Assembly: GCF_016584115.1 (NCBI RefSeq) | Contig: NZ_NRSK01000024.1 | Span: forward strand, 1-43,253 | DNA from: Ectothiorhodospira mobilis | GTDB lineage: Bacteria; Pseudomonadota; Gammaproteobacteria; Ectothiorhodospirales; Ectothiorhodospiraceae | Direction: 5' to 3' | DNA: 43,253 nucleotides | Shown: positions 24,930-33,697 of the stretch, piece by piece | Numbering within the stretch: the stretch's first letter is position 1 | How the letters are laid out: each line of letters opens with the position of its first letter | Position numbers and translations under genes: made by a program | The notes under the pieces: model-generated | What the model was told of the DNA's origin: nothing | Databases searched by the model: none | What the model saw: the letters and a program-made list of their open reading frames with translations, nothing else

Positions 24930-25193
24930 ATGGAAACCATCAGTTATACGGATGCCCGGAATCACCTGAAGGAGCTCATCGACCGGGTCGGTACGGACCA
25001 CACCCCCGTGCGGATCGAGCGCCGTGGGGGTAGCGCAGCCGTCCTCATGGCCGAGGAGGACTACACCGGACTGCAGGAAACCCTGTACCTGCTAGGCAAC
25101 CCCGCCAACGCTGAGCGTCTGCGCCAGGCCCGGGCGCGCGGGGAGGAGGAAGCGGTGTCGCTGGGGGACGCAAGGGACAGGCTCTCGCGGTGA
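24930..25193 (+). CDS. yefM: YefM-type antitoxin
   Basis: This 87-residue Phd/YefM-family antitoxin should bind DNA through its N-terminal half and neutralise YoeB with its C-terminal tail. METISYTDARNHLKELIDRV and the RRGGSAAVLMAEEDYTGLQETLYLL block match YefM closely, including LLGNPANAERL. GGGGGAG lies directly upstream of the ATG at 24930; an in-frame ATG at 24915 adds five residues. The stop overlaps the GTG start of yoeB, the standard arrangement. Confidence 0.93.
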   Translation: METISYTDARNHLKELIDRVGTDHTPVRIERRGGSAAVLMAEEDYTGLQETLYLLGNPANAERLRQARARGEEEAVSLGDARDRLSR

Positions 25194-25450
25194 GGCAGAT
25201 CCTTCTGGATCCGGCTGCCCTGGAAGACCTCCAGTGGTGGCTCCGGCATGATCACCGCACCGCCCGCAAGATTCTGGATTTGATCGAGGAAGCGGCTCGT
25301 GACCCTTTCGAGGGACGGGGCAAGCCCGAAGCCCTCAAATTCGAACTTTCGGGCTGCTGGTCCCGGAGGATCAACCTCGAGCACCGGCTGGTTTATGAGG
25401 TGAACGAGACCTCCATCCGCGTGCTCGCCTGCCGTTTTCATTACCGCTAG
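25190..25450 (+). CDS. yoeB: YoeB-type mRNA interferase toxin
   Basis: YoeB is a ribosome-dependent endoribonuclease of the RelE superfamily that cuts mRNA in the ribosomal A site. The 86 residues cover the whole protein. PFEGRGKPEALK contains the catalytic Glu (E47 here), WSRRINLEHRLVY contains the Arg (R66), and the C-terminal ACRFHYR provides His84 and Tyr85. No key residue is missing, so it should be active. It starts with GTG overlapping the yefM stop. A 22-base gap separates it from convergent plsC. Confidence 0.93.
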   Translation: MRQILLDPAALEDLQWWLRHDHRTARKILDLIEEAARDPFEGRGKPEALKFELSGCWSRRINLEHRLVYEVNETSIRVLACRFHYR

Positions 25451-25472
25451 CTGCTGGATTGGCGGGAGTCAG

Positions 25473-26267
25473 TCATTCAGCGGCCGTGTCCCGCGCCAGG
25501 GCCCCAGGGACGGTGGCCGGGGACGGATCCGGGGTGAGGCCGCACAGGGCATCGGTGCGGGCCTCGATCCAGGCGGCCACCTCGGCCATGATGTCCCCGG
25601 GCTCGCGCCCTTCGCTGGGGATGGGCGGGCCGATCTCCACGTCCACGGTGCCCGGATACTTGATGAAGCTGCCCTTGGGCCAGTACAGGCCGGCGTTGTG
25701 GGCCACCGGGATCACCGGATGGCCGCTGCGGGCCGCCAGCACCGCCCCGCCCAGCTTGTAGCGCACGCGCTCACCGGGCCGGGTGCGGGTCCCCTCCGGA
25801 AAGACCACCACCCAGAGCCCCCGTCCCAGGCGCTCCAGCCCCTGGGTCACCATCTGCGCCATGGCACGGCGGCCGGCGCGGCGGTCCACCGCGATGGGGT
25901 CCATCAGGGCCATGCCCCAGCCGAAGAAGGGGATGCGCATCAGCTCCCGCTTGAGCACCCACACCTGGGGCGGGATGAAGCGCTGCAGCACCAGGGTCTC
26001 CCAGGCGGACTGGTGCTTGCACATGAGCACCGCCGCCTGTGCCGTCAGGTGCTCCCGGCCGGTGACACGATAGCGCAGACGGCAGGTGCGCTGCAGCCAC
26101 CAGGCATTGAAGCGGCTCCACTGGGACATCACCCGGAAGCGCCCCGGCCAGTCCAGGGGCAGGAGCAGGGGGGAGGCCAGGGCGAAGACCACGGTGGAAC
26201 CGGCCAGACCGAGCCAGAACAGGGCGGAGCGCAGGATGAGCCGGGGCCGGCCCGGGTGGGAGGTCAT
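25473..26267 (-). CDS. plsC: 1-acyl-sn-glycerol-3-phosphate acyltransferase (PlsC family)
   Basis: This 264-residue inner-membrane acyltransferase makes phosphatidic acid. An N-terminal hydrophobic anchor (about 12-40) is followed by CKHQSAWETLVLQ, an HX4E version of the usual HX4D catalytic motif, and by FPEGTRTRPGE and VIPVAHNAG. HX4E is seen in a recognised subgroup of proteobacterial PlsC-like enzymes, so it does not imply inactivity. It lies 4 bases after gmhB; the start at 26267 is chosen because longer frames overlap gmhB extensively. A second, distinct acyltransferase in the window is the LpxL-type gene. Confidence 0.9.
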   Translation of the reverse strand: MTSHPGRPRLILRSALFWLGLAGSTVVFALASPLLLPLDWPGRFRVMSQWSRFNAWWLQRTCRLRYRVTGREHLTAQAAVLMCKHQSAWETLVLQRFIPPQVWVLKRELMRIPFFGWGMALMDPIAVDRRAGRRAMAQMVTQGLERLGRGLWVVVFPEGTRTRPGERVRYKLGGAVLAARSGHPVIPVAHNAGLYWPKGSFIKYPGTVDVEIGPPIPSEGREPGDIMAEVAAWIEARTDALCGLTPDPSPATVPGALARDTAAE

Positions 26268-26271
26268 GGCC

Positions 26272-26841
26272 TCAGTCCCCACGTCCCGCCTCCTCTGCCA
26301 GCAGGTGCTCCACCACCGCCGCCAGGTCCGGGAAGACCCGGGTCTGCGCGGGCAGCGCCCCCCGGGCCAGGGTGCGCTCGCCATTGCCGGTGCGCACCAG
26401 GATGGGGCGGCAACCGGCGGCCCGGGCCGCCTCCAGGTCCCGCGCCGAATCCCCCACCACCGGAACCCCCTCCAGGGCAACGCCCAGGTCCCGGGCGATG
26501 CGGTGCAACAGCCCCGGCCGGGGCTTGCGGCAGTCGCAGCCGTCCTCGGGGCCGTGGGGGCAGTGGTGGATGCAATCGATACGCCCGCCAGCGGCCTCCA
26601 CGGCCCGGTACATGCGTTCGTGGATGGCCTCCAGGGTGGCGGCGTCGAACAGCCCCCGGGCCAGACCGGACTGGTTGGTGGCCACCGCCACGCGCCAGCC
26701 CGCCCGGCTCAGGCGGGCGATAGCCTCCAGGCTGCCGGGCAGAGGGATCCACTCCTGGGGCGACTTGATGTAGTCCGGGGAATCCCGGTTGATGACGCCA
26801 TCCCGGTCCAGGATGACGAGCCGCACACCTGCACCCGTCAC
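26272..26841 (-). CDS. gmhB: D-glycero-D-manno-heptose-1,7-bisphosphate 7-phosphatase
   Basis: GmhB removes the 7-phosphate in the ADP-heptose pathway for the lipopolysaccharide inner core. It is a 189-residue HAD-family enzyme with the nucleophile motif LDRDGVIN (D12, D14), the ATNQSG motif II, CRKPRPG motif III and VVGDSARDLEAA motif IV. The zinc-binding loop HCPHGPEDGCDC is intact. It overlaps glyS by 4 bases and precedes plsC, giving a glyQ-glyS-gmhB-plsC unit common in gammaproteobacteria. Confidence 0.95.
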   Translation of the reverse strand: MTGAGVRLVILDRDGVINRDSPDYIKSPQEWIPLPGSLEAIARLSRAGWRVAVATNQSGLARGLFDAATLEAIHERMYRAVEAAGGRIDCIHHCPHGPEDGCDCRKPRPGLLHRIARDLGVALEGVPVVGDSARDLEAARAAGCRPILVRTGNGERTLARGALPAQTRVFPDLAAVVEHLLAEEAGRGD

Positions 26842-28910
26842 GGCAGCCGCGAGAGATCGGCCACCCGCAGGAACAGGGCCGCCAGCTGGTTCAGCAGGGC
26901 GATGCGGTTGTCCCGCAGGGCCGGGTCCTCGGCCATCACCATCACCTGGTCGAAGAAGGCGTCCACCGGCTCGCGCAGGGCCGCCAGGGCGGTGAGGCCG
27001 CCGGTGTAATCGCCGCCATCCAGCTGCGCCGTCACCTCGCCCCGCAGGGCCTCCAGGCGGGCGTGCAGGGCCTGTTCCGCCGGCTCCTCCAGCAGGGCGG
27101 GATCCACCGCCCCGGGCAGCGCCCCCTCCACCTTGCGCAGGATGTTGTGGATGCGCTTGTGGGCCGCCGCCAGGGCCTCGGCCTGGGGCAGGCTGCGGAA
27201 GTGCTCCACGGCGCGCACGCGCCGGTCGAAGTCCAGGGGCCGTGTGGGGTGCACCGCGCGCACCGCCTCGAACACCTCGGGTCGGATGCCCCGGTCCTGG
27301 TAGTAGGCCCGCAGCCGCTCCAGCATGTACTCCAGCACCCCGGGCACGGCCGCCGGCGCCGCGACCGCCGGGTCATGCTGCGCGGCGGCCCGCTGCAGCA
27401 GGTCCTCCAGGTCCAGGGGCAGACCGGCCTCCACCAGGATGCGCAGCACCCCCAGGGCGGCGCGGCGCAGGCCGAAGGGATCCTTGGTGCCGCTGGGCTT
27501 GAGGCCGATGGCGAAGATCCCCGTGAGGGTGTCCAGGCGGTCCGCCAGGGCCAGCACCTGTCCCACCGGATCCGAAGGCAGGGCATCGCCGGCGTGACGC
27601 GGCAGGTACTGCTCCTCCAGGGCCCGGGCCACGGCCCCGGGCTCGCCGTCGTGCAGGGCGTAATACCGGCCCATGGTCCCCTGCAGCTCGGTGAACTCGT
27701 ACACCATCAGGGTCTGCAGGTCGCACTTGCTCAGGCGGGCGGCGCGGCGCACCGGATCCACCGGGGCGCCCAGGGCCCCGGCCAGGTGTTCCGCCAGGGC
27801 CGTCACCCGCCGGGTCTTGTCATACAGCGTGCCCAGTTTCTGCTGGAAGACCACCTGGCGCAGCCCCTCCAGGTGGCTCTCCAGGGGGCGCTTGCGGTCC
27901 TGGTTCCAGAAGAACTCGGCATCGGCGAAGCGGGGGCGGATGACCCGCTCGTTGCCCTCGCGCACCCGCTCCGGCTCGCGGGAATCCACGTTGCTGATGG
28001 TGATGAAATGGGGCATGAGCCGGCCCCCATCATCCACCACCGGGAAGTACTTCTGGTTGTCCTGCATGGTGGAGATCAGGACCTCCTGGGGCACCTCCAG
28101 GAAGCGGGCGTCGAAGTGGCCCAGCACCGCCACCGGCCATTCCACCAGGGCGGTGACCTCGTCCAGCAGTTCGGGGGCCACCACGGCCCGCCCCCCCGCC
28201 TCGGCGGCGGCCCGTTCCACCTGGGCGCGGATGCGCTCGCGCCGGGCCTCGAAGTCCGCCAGCACGTGACCGCGCTGCTCCAGCACCGGCAGATAGTCCG
28301 CGGGGGCGGCCAGGGGCAGGGGATCGGGGTGATGGAAGCGGTGCCCGCGGGTCTCGCCCCCGGCCTGCACCCCCAGGATGGTGGCCGGGATCACCCGGTC
28401 CCCCAGCAGCAGCACCACCCAGTGCACCGGGCGCACGAACTCGGCCTCCCCCTCCCCCCAGCGCATGCGCTTGGGGATGGGCAGCCCCGCCAGGGCGGTC
28501 TCCACCAGATCGGGGATCAGGTCCTGGGCGGCGCGGCCGGGCTCCACATGGCGGTGCACCAGCCAGGCCCCCTTGTCCGTCTCCATGCGCTCCAGATCGG
28601 CCACGGCCACACCGCAGGAACGGGCGAAGCCCTCGGCGGCGCGGGTGGGCCGGCCCTCGGCGTCGAAGGCGGCCTGCACCGCCGGGCCGCGGCGTTCCAC
28701 GGACCGGTCCGCCTGGCGCAGGGGCACCCCCTGCAGCAACACCGCCAGCCGCCGGGGCGCCGCCAGGCCCCGCACCCCGGCGGGGGTCAGGCCGGCCTCC
28801 TCCAGACCCCGCTGCATGCCCTCGGCGAAGGCGTCCCGCAGGGTCGGCAGGGCCTTGGGCGGCAGTTCCTCGGTGCCGATCTCGATCAGCAGATCGCTTC
28901 GCTCGCTCAT
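26838..28910 (-). CDS. glyS: Glycyl-tRNA synthetase beta subunit
   Basis: GlyS is the large tRNA-binding subunit of the bacterial alpha2beta2 glycyl-tRNA synthetase. The 690-residue length is usual. It begins [18 protein letters not shown], the family signature, contains [14 protein letters not shown]-like sequence (here [17 protein letters not shown]) and the HD-like middle region, and ends in the anticodon-binding-like helical domain. The ATG at 28910 has GGAGG four bases upstream and overlaps the glyQ stop by 4 bases. Identification is firm. Confidence 0.97.
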   Translation of the reverse strand: MSERSDLLIEIGTEELPPKALPTLRDAFAEGMQRGLEEAGLTPAGVRGLAAPRRLAVLLQGVPLRQADRSVERRGPAVQAAFDAEGRPTRAAEGFARSCGVAVADLERMETDKGAWLVHRHVEPGRAAQDLIPDLVETALAGLPIPKRMRWGEGEAEFVRPVHWVVLLLGDRVIPATILGVQAGGETRGHRFHHPDPLPLAAPADYLPVLEQRGHVLADFEARRERIRAQVERAAAEAGGRAVVAPELLDEVTALVEWPVAVLGHFDARFLEVPQEVLISTMQDNQKYFPVVDDGGRLMPHFITISNVDSREPERVREGNERVIRPRFADAEFFWNQDRKRPLESHLEGLRQVVFQQKLGTLYDKTRRVTALAEHLAGALGAPVDPVRRAARLSKCDLQTLMVYEFTELQGTMGRYYALHDGEPGAVARALEEQYLPRHAGDALPSDPVGQVLALADRLDTLTGIFAIGLKPSGTKDPFGLRRAALGVLRILVEAGLPLDLEDLLQRAAAQHDPAVAAPAAVPGVLEYMLERLRAYYQDRGIRPEVFEAVRAVHPTRPLDFDRRVRAVEHFRSLPQAEALAAAHKRIHNILRKVEGALPGAVDPALLEEPAEQALHARLEALRGEVTAQLDGGDYTGGLTALAALREPVDAFFDQVMVMAEDPALRDNRIALLNQLAALFLRVADLSRLP

Positions 28911-29839
28911 CGTGCCTCCCCGGCCGGGGCCGTCTGCAGCATGGGGAATCCCAGGGCCTCGCGGGCCTCGTAGTAGGTGCGGGCCACGGCCCGGGCCAGC
29001 TCCCGCACCCGCAGGATGTAACGCTGCCGCTCGGTCACGGAGATGGCCCGGCGGGCGTCCAGCAGGTTGAAGGTGTGGGAGGCCTTGAGCATCTGCTCGT
29101 AGGCCGGCAGGGGCAGGCCCTGTTCGATGAGATGCCGGCTCTGGGCCTCGCAGGTCTCGAACCAGTGAAAGAGCCGGTCCACGTCGGCGTGTTCGAAGTT
29201 GTAGGTGGACTGCTCCACCTCGTTCTGGTGATAGACATCGCCGTAGGTCACCGCGCCCCGGGGCCCCCGGGTCCACACCAGGTCGTAGACGCTCTCCACC
29301 CCCTGGAGATACATGGCGATGCGCTCCAGGCCGTAGGTGATCTCGCCGCTCACGGGGCGGCAGTCCAGTCCGCCCACCTGCTGGAAGTAGGTGAACTGGG
29401 TCACCTCCATGCCGTTGAGCCACACCTCCCAGCCCAGGCCCCAGGCCCCCAGGGTGGGGGATTCCCAGTTGTCCTCCACGAAGCGGATGTCGTGCACCAG
29501 GGGGTCGATGCCCACGGCCCGCAGGGAGCCCAGGTACAGGTCCTGGAAGTCCGGCGGCGAGGGCTTGAGCAGCACCTGGAACTGGTAATAGTGCTGCAGG
29601 CGGTTGGGGTTCTCGCCGTAGCGCCCGTCGGTGGGGCGGCGGGAGGGCTGCACGTAGGCGGTGCGCCAGGGCTCGGGGCCCACGGCCCGCAGGAAGGTGG
29701 CCCAGTGGAAGGTGCCCGCCCCCATCTCCATGTCGTAGGGCTGGAGCAGCACGCACCCCTGGCGCGCCCAGTAGTCCTGCAGGGCCAGGATCAGGCCCTG
29801 GAAGGTGGAGACATCGTACGATGGCGTGGGCGATGACAT
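28907..29839 (-). CDS. glyQ: Glycyl-tRNA synthetase alpha subunit
   Basis: GlyQ is the catalytic class II subunit that charges tRNA-Gly with glycine, together with GlyS. The 310 residues start with [18 protein letters not shown] and contain [31 protein letters not shown] and [23 protein letters not shown], all conserved. The start at 29839 has GGA seven bases upstream; an ATG at 29854 would add five residues but has no Shine-Dalgarno sequence. A minus-strand TATACT at 29896-29901 is a likely -10 box. Confidence 0.96.
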   Translation of the reverse strand: MSSPTPSYDVSTFQGLILALQDYWARQGCVLLQPYDMEMGAGTFHWATFLRAVGPEPWRTAYVQPSRRPTDGRYGENPNRLQHYYQFQVLLKPSPPDFQDLYLGSLRAVGIDPLVHDIRFVEDNWESPTLGAWGLGWEVWLNGMEVTQFTYFQQVGGLDCRPVSGEITYGLERIAMYLQGVESVYDLVWTRGPRGAVTYGDVYHQNEVEQSTYNFEHADVDRLFHWFETCEAQSRHLIEQGLPLPAYEQMLKASHTFNLLDARRAISVTERQRYILRVRELARAVARTYYEAREALGFPMLQTAPAGEAR

Positions 29840-30039
29840 GGACGGATCCGGCATAGGCGTTGTGGACAAAAGGCGCTTCGCGCGCAAAGCCTTGCAGTAT
29901 AACGGCGGGCGCGCGTCCGCGGCCAGCACCACCCGCCAGGGCCGGCGGGCGCCCCTTGCGCCGATTGCGCGGGATCACCCCCCGCGGGGCCCGGACGCGG
30001 TACCATGGCGGTTTTTGGCCCATCACCCCCGCCCGCCCC

Positions 30040-31218
30040 ATGCCCACCGGCCTGCCCAGCGAGACCCGCTACCGCGCCATGCGCCGCGTCACCGTCACCG
30101 GCGCCGTCACCAACGTCTGCCTGGCGGCGGCCCAGGTGGTGGGCGGCCTGCTGACCCATTCCCAGGCCCTGGTGGCGGACGGCATGCACACCCTCTCGGA
30201 CCTGGTGAGCGACCTCATGGTCCTGTTCGCCGCACGCAAGGCCAACCAGGCCGCCGATGCCCGCCACCCCTACGGCCACGGCCGCATCGAGACCCTGGCC
30301 ACCGTGGTGGTGGGGCTGATCCTGGCGGGGGTGGCCATGGGCATCGTCCTGGATGCCGGACGGCGCCTGCTGTCCGATGGCGGCCTGCTCTCCCCCTCCC
30401 CCCTGGCCATGGCCCTGGCGGCGCTGGCGGTGGTGGCCAAGGAGGGGCTGTATCACTACACCATGCACGTGGCCCGGCGGGTGCGCTCCAACCTGCTCAA
30501 GGCCAACGCCTGGCACCACCGCTCCGACGTGGTCTCCTCCCTGGTGGTGCTGGCGGGGGTGGGCGCCACCCTCCTGGGGGCACCCTCCATGGACGCCGTG
30601 GCCGCCATCCTGGTGGCCCTGCTCATCGGCCGCATGGGGGTACAACTGATCTGGAACAGCGCCCAGGAGCTCATCGACACCGGCGTGGAACCCGAGGAGC
30701 AGCGGCGCATGCTGCGGGCGGTGGGGGCCCTGCGGGATATCCGCGGGGTGCACGCCCTGCGCACCCGGCGCATGGGGGGCATCCTGCTGGCGGACGTGCA
30801 CGTGCAGGTGCCGCCGCGCATCAGCGTCTCCGAGGGCCACCGCCTGAGTGAATCGGTCTGCCGCGCCCTGCGCGAGGTGCACGGGGAGCTGGGGGACATC
30901 CTGGTGCACATCGACCCGGAGGACGACCAGCAGGGTCCCCCCAGCAGCCACCTCCCCGGCCGCGCCCAGATCCTGGACCGTCTGCAACGGGCCTGGGCCG
31001 GCGTGCCCGGGGCCCGGCACGTGGAGGACGTGGTGCTGCACTACCTGGACGGGCGCATCCACCTGGAACTGCGCCTGCCCCTGGCCGCCGTCGGGGATGC
31101 GGCCGGGGCCAGGGCCCTGGCCCGCCAGCTCATCGCCGCCAGCCGGGAGGTGGAGGACATCGGCCAGGTGCAGGTATTCTTCCGCTGCGGGGACCTGTCG
31201 CCCCAGGATGGGGCATGA
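30040..31218 (+). CDS. Cation diffusion facilitator family transporter
   Basis: This 392-residue inner-membrane protein belongs to the CDF family, which exports Zn, Fe, Co, Ni or Mn in exchange for protons. About six hydrophobic segments lie in residues 12-220. The transport-site residues are in DGMHTLSDLVSD and HHRSDVVSS (HX3D on TM5), typical of Zn/Fe-type members. The cytoplasmic domain (from about 225) is longer than usual and appears to hold two metal-binding-like folds (EEQRRMLRAV... and RAQILDRLQRAW...). The metal cannot be assigned. No clear Shine-Dalgarno sequence precedes the ATG. It is divergent from glyQ. Confidence 0.9.
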   Translation: MPTGLPSETRYRAMRRVTVTGAVTNVCLAAAQVVGGLLTHSQALVADGMHTLSDLVSDLMVLFAARKANQAADARHPYGHGRIETLATVVVGLILAGVAMGIVLDAGRRLLSDGGLLSPSPLAMALAALAVVAKEGLYHYTMHVARRVRSNLLKANAWHHRSDVVSSLVVLAGVGATLLGAPSMDAVAAILVALLIGRMGVQLIWNSAQELIDTGVEPEEQRRMLRAVGALRDIRGVHALRTRRMGGILLADVHVQVPPRISVSEGHRLSESVCRALREVHGELGDILVHIDPEDDQQGPPSSHLPGRAQILDRLQRAWAGVPGARHVEDVVLHYLDGRIHLELRLPLAAVGDAAGARALARQLIAASREVEDIGQVQVFFRCGDLSPQDGA

Positions 31219-31228
31219 CCGCAGCAGA

Positions 31229-31245
31229 CGCACCATACTGGTGCA
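31229..31245. promoter_or_regulatory. NtrC-binding dyad upstream of glnA
   Basis: CGCACCATACTGGTGCA matches the NtrC consensus TGCACC-N4-TGGTGCA at every fixed position except the first. It is centred about 86 bp before the GC of the sigma54 promoter downstream, an ordinary enhancer distance. Confidence 0.85.
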
Positions 31246-31309
31246 ACCTGTCCTGCCCTTATGCCCCATCATCGCCCGAAACCGGGGAATCCCCGGGATT
31301 CGCCGGTAA

Positions 31310-31326
31310 TGGCATGGCGCATGCAT
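31310..31326 (+). promoter_or_regulatory. Sigma54 promoter of glnA
   Basis: TGGCATGGCGCATGCAT has the invariant GG (31311-31312) and GC (31323-31324) separated by 10 bases and matches TGGCAC-N5-TTGCA with two differences. The predicted start is near 31336, leaving a leader of about 72 bases that includes the GGAGGAG ribosome-binding site. Confidence 0.8.
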
Positions 31327-31408
31327 AGAGCAACGCGAACGTCTTTCATGCGCCCCGCACGGGCGCGGCAGACGCAGGCACTTTACCCAAGCCCCTGGAG
31401 GAGCACGC

Positions 31409-32818
31409 ATGTCAGCTTCCGAAGTACTCAAGACCATCAAAGAGAACGGCGTCAAGTTCGTCGACTACCGTTTCGTGGACAGCCGGGGCAAGGAGCAGCA
31501 CGTCTCCGTGCCGGCCCACACCGTGGACGAGGACGAACTGGAAGGGGGCAAGATGTTCGACGGCTCCTCCATCGCGGGATGGAAGGGCATCAACGAATCG
31601 GACATGATCCTCATGCCCGACCCCGAGAGTGCCGTCCTGGACCCCTTCTTCGACGAGCCCACCCTGATCATCCGCTGCGACGTGGTGGAACCGGCCACCA
31701 TGCAGGGCTATGACCGCTGCCCCCGCTCCCTGGCCAAGCGCGCCGAGGCCTACCTGGCCAGCACCGGCATCGCCGACGGCTGCATGTTCGGGCCGGAGAA
31801 CGAGTTCTTCGTCTTCGACGACATCAAGTGGGGCAACTCCATCCAGGGCAGCTTCTTCCAGATCGACTCCGACGAGGCCTGCTGGAACTCCGAGAAGGTG
31901 TTCGAGGACGGCAACATCGGCCACCGCCCCACGGTCAAGGGCGGCTACTTCCCGGTGCCGCCGGTGGACAGCCTGCAGGACCTGCGCTCGGCCATGTGCC
32001 TGGCCCTGGAGGAGATGGGCCTCACCACCGAGGTGCACCACCACGAGGTGGCCACCGCCGGGCAGTGCGAGATCGGCGTCGGCCCCGCCGCCCTCACCCG
32101 CAAGGCGGACGAGGTGCTGGTCCTCAAGTACGTCATCCAGAACGTGGCCCACAACTACGGCAAGACCGCCACCTTCATGCCCAAGCCCCTGGTGGGGGAC
32201 AACGGCAGCGGCATGCACGTGCACATGTCCCTGTCCAAGGACGGCCAGAACCTGTTCGCCGGCGACAAGTACGGCGGCCTGTCCGAGACCGCCCTGTACT
32301 ACATCGGCGGCATCATCAAGCACGCCCGCGCCCTGAACGCCTTCACCAACCCGGCCACCAACAGCTACAAGCGCCTGGTGCCCGGCTTCGAGGCCCCGGT
32401 GATGCTGGCCTACTCCGCCCGCAACCGTTCCGCCTCCATCCGCATCCCCTGGGTGTCCAGCCCCAAGGCCCGGCGCATCGAGGTGCGCTTCCCCGACTCC
32501 GCCGCCAACCCCTACCTGGCCTTCGCGGCCATGCTCATGGCGGGCCTGGACGGCATCCAGAACAAGATCCACCCGGGTGAGGCCATGGACAAGAACCTCT
32601 ATGACCTGCCCCCGGAGGAGGAGAAGCAGATCCCGCAGGTGTGCGCCTCCCTGGACCAGGCCCTGGAGGCCCTGGACAAGGACCGCGACTTCCTCAAGGC
32701 CGGCGGTGTCTTCACCGATGACGTGATCGACGCCTACATCGACCTGAAGATGGAGGACGTCACCCGCCTGCGCATGACCACCCACCCGGTGGAGTTCGAT
32801 CTGTACTACAGCCTCTGA
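31409..32818 (+). CDS. glnA: Glutamine synthetase type I
   Basis: GlnA makes glutamine from glutamate, ammonia and ATP as a cytoplasmic dodecamer and is the main ammonia-assimilating enzyme. The 469-residue product is full length. It has [21 protein letters not shown], the [20 protein letters not shown] site and the [10 protein letters not shown] catalytic block. Tyr398 in [10 protein letters not shown] is the adenylylation site, so activity is probably controlled by GlnE. GGAGGAG lies 7 bases before the ATG. NtrC and sigma54 sites upstream and a terminator downstream make it a single-gene, nitrogen-regulated transcript. Confidence 0.98.
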   Translation: MSASEVLKTIKENGVKFVDYRFVDSRGKEQHVSVPAHTVDEDELEGGKMFDGSSIAGWKGINESDMILMPDPESAVLDPFFDEPTLIIRCDVVEPATMQGYDRCPRSLAKRAEAYLASTGIADGCMFGPENEFFVFDDIKWGNSIQGSFFQIDSDEACWNSEKVFEDGNIGHRPTVKGGYFPVPPVDSLQDLRSAMCLALEEMGLTTEVHHHEVATAGQCEIGVGPAALTRKADEVLVLKYVIQNVAHNYGKTATFMPKPLVGDNGSGMHVHMSLSKDGQNLFAGDKYGGLSETALYYIGGIIKHARALNAFTNPATNSYKRLVPGFEAPVMLAYSARNRSASIRIPWVSSPKARRIEVRFPDSAANPYLAFAAMLMAGLDGIQNKIHPGEAMDKNLYDLPPEEEKQIPQVCASLDQALEALDKDRDFLKAGGVFTDDVIDAYIDLKMEDVTRLRMTTHPVEFDLYYSL

Positions 32819-32843
32819 GCCGGACCCCCGGCAGGCAGAGACA

Positions 32844-32869
32844 AACCCCCGGTCATCCGGGGGTTTTTT
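32844..32869 (+). terminator. Rho-independent terminator after glnA
   Basis: A 9-bp stem AACCCCCGG / CCGGGGGTT with loop TCAT ends in a run of T residues (32864-32869). It begins 25 bases after the glnA stop and separates glnA from the DUF4124 and ntrBC genes. Confidence 0.93.
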
Positions 32870-32946
32870 GTATCCGCCCCCCGGCCCTTGCATGCCGCCG
32901 CCGGCGGCCCTATCGTCATGCGATGCCTCGCGCCGGAGATGCCCCC

Positions 32947-33537
32947 ATGCGCCGCCCCACCGCCCTGCCGATGCTGCTGCTGGCCCTGGCCCTGCCGATG
33001 CTGCTGCTGGCCCTGGCCCTGCCGGCCCAGGCCGAGATCTACCGCTGGACCGACGCCGGGGGCCGCACGGTCTACGGCGACACCCCGCCGGAAGGCGTGG
33101 AGGCGACCCGAGTCCGCGTGGACGCCCCCGCCGCCACCACCCCCGGCCTCCCCGAGGCCGAGGCCCGCCGCATCCTGCAGCGCCCCCTGGACCGGGAGGA
33201 AGAGGCCCCGGAACAGGGCTACACCCGCGTGCAGATCACCCAGCCCCCCGACGACGGCGTGGTGCGCACCAACACCGGCGAGGTGCAGGTGGCCGTGACC
33301 ACCGAACCGGCCCTGCAGCAGGCGCAGGATCACCGCATCCGCCTGCTGCTGGATGGCCAGGCCATGGGCAGTGGTGCCGGCAACCGCTTCGCCCTCACCC
33401 AGGTGACCCCCGGCACCCACACCCTGCGGGCCGAGGTGATCGACGCCTCCGGTGCGGTGCTGCTGCGCTCCGGGGAGAGCCGCTTCCATCTCCTGCGCAC
33501 CACCGTGCAGCAGCAGACCCGTCCCCGGGACGGCTGA
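32947..33537 (+). CDS. DUF4124-domain secreted protein
   Basis: This 196-residue exported protein has a signal peptide ending near PAQA-EIYRW. The mature N terminus, EIYRWTDAGGRTVYGDTPPEG, is the DUF4124 signature, common in small periplasmic proteins of gammaproteobacteria encoded beside glnA or ntrBC. The rest (about 80-185) resembles a beta-sandwich with VRLLLDG-like strands (here IRLLLDGQAMG) and may be a carbohydrate-binding-like or Ig-like fold. Function is unknown. The hydrophobic core of the signal peptide contains a perfect 27-bp in-frame duplication. GGAG lies 8 bases before the ATG at 32947. Confidence 0.85.
   Translation: MRRPTALPMLLLALALPMLLLALALPAQAEIYRWTDAGGRTVYGDTPPEGVEATRVRVDAPAATTPGLPEAEARRILQRPLDREEEAPEQGYTRVQITQPPDDGVVRTNTGEVQVAVTTEPALQQAQDHRIRLLLDGQAMGSGAGNRFALTQVTPGTHTLRAEVIDASGAVLLRSGESRFHLLRTTVQQQTRPRDG
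32965..33018 (+). repeat. Perfect 27-bp tandem duplication in a signal peptide
   Basis: Two identical 27-base copies (32965-32991 and 32992-33018) each encode LPMLLLALA within the signal peptide of the DUF4124 protein. The absence of any difference, even at third codon positions, points to a recent replication-slippage event. Confidence 0.95.
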
Positions 33538-33590
33538 CCCCCCCGCGGCCCGCAAGGGGCACGACGCAACGCACCGGCCCGTACCCGCGC

Positions 33591-33607
33591 TGCCCCAAAA
33601 TGGTGCA
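33591..33607. promoter_or_regulatory. NtrC-binding dyad upstream of ntrB
   Basis: TGCCCCAAAATGGTGCA matches the NtrC consensus TGCACC-N4-TGGTGCA with a single mismatch, and has the same AAAA core as enteric NtrC sites. It is centred about 85 bp before the GC of the sigma54-like element at 33671-33687. Confidence 0.85.
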
Positions 33608-33670
33608 TGATGACCCGGCCCCCGTCGGCGCCCAGGCCGGCCCGGGGCCGCGGGGTGCCCCCGGCAGCCC

Positions 33671-33687
33671 TGGTTTGTTTCTTGCAT
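33671..33687 (+). promoter_or_regulatory. Sigma54-like promoter of ntrBC
   Basis: TGGTTTGTTTCTTGCAT has GG-N10-GC spacing and a perfect TTGCA -12 half; the -24 half keeps TGG. Transcription would start at about 33696-33698, which coincides with the first ATG of ntrB at 33698. The AGGA at 33689-33692 would then lie outside the message. Confidence 0.65.
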
Positions 33688-33697
33688 CAGGATACCC

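Noticed and set aside
25473-26267. PlsC as an inactive enzyme because HX4D is HX4E
   Set aside because: The KHQSAWET version is a normal variant in a proteobacterial subgroup, and the other motifs are intact.
29868-29895. Attenuator or T-box in the glyQ leader
   Set aside because: A bulged hairpin (AAGGC/GCCTT arms on the minus strand) followed by TTTT lies near the likely start site, but there is no T-box sequence or leader peptide, and the hairpin would begin at the first bases of the transcript.
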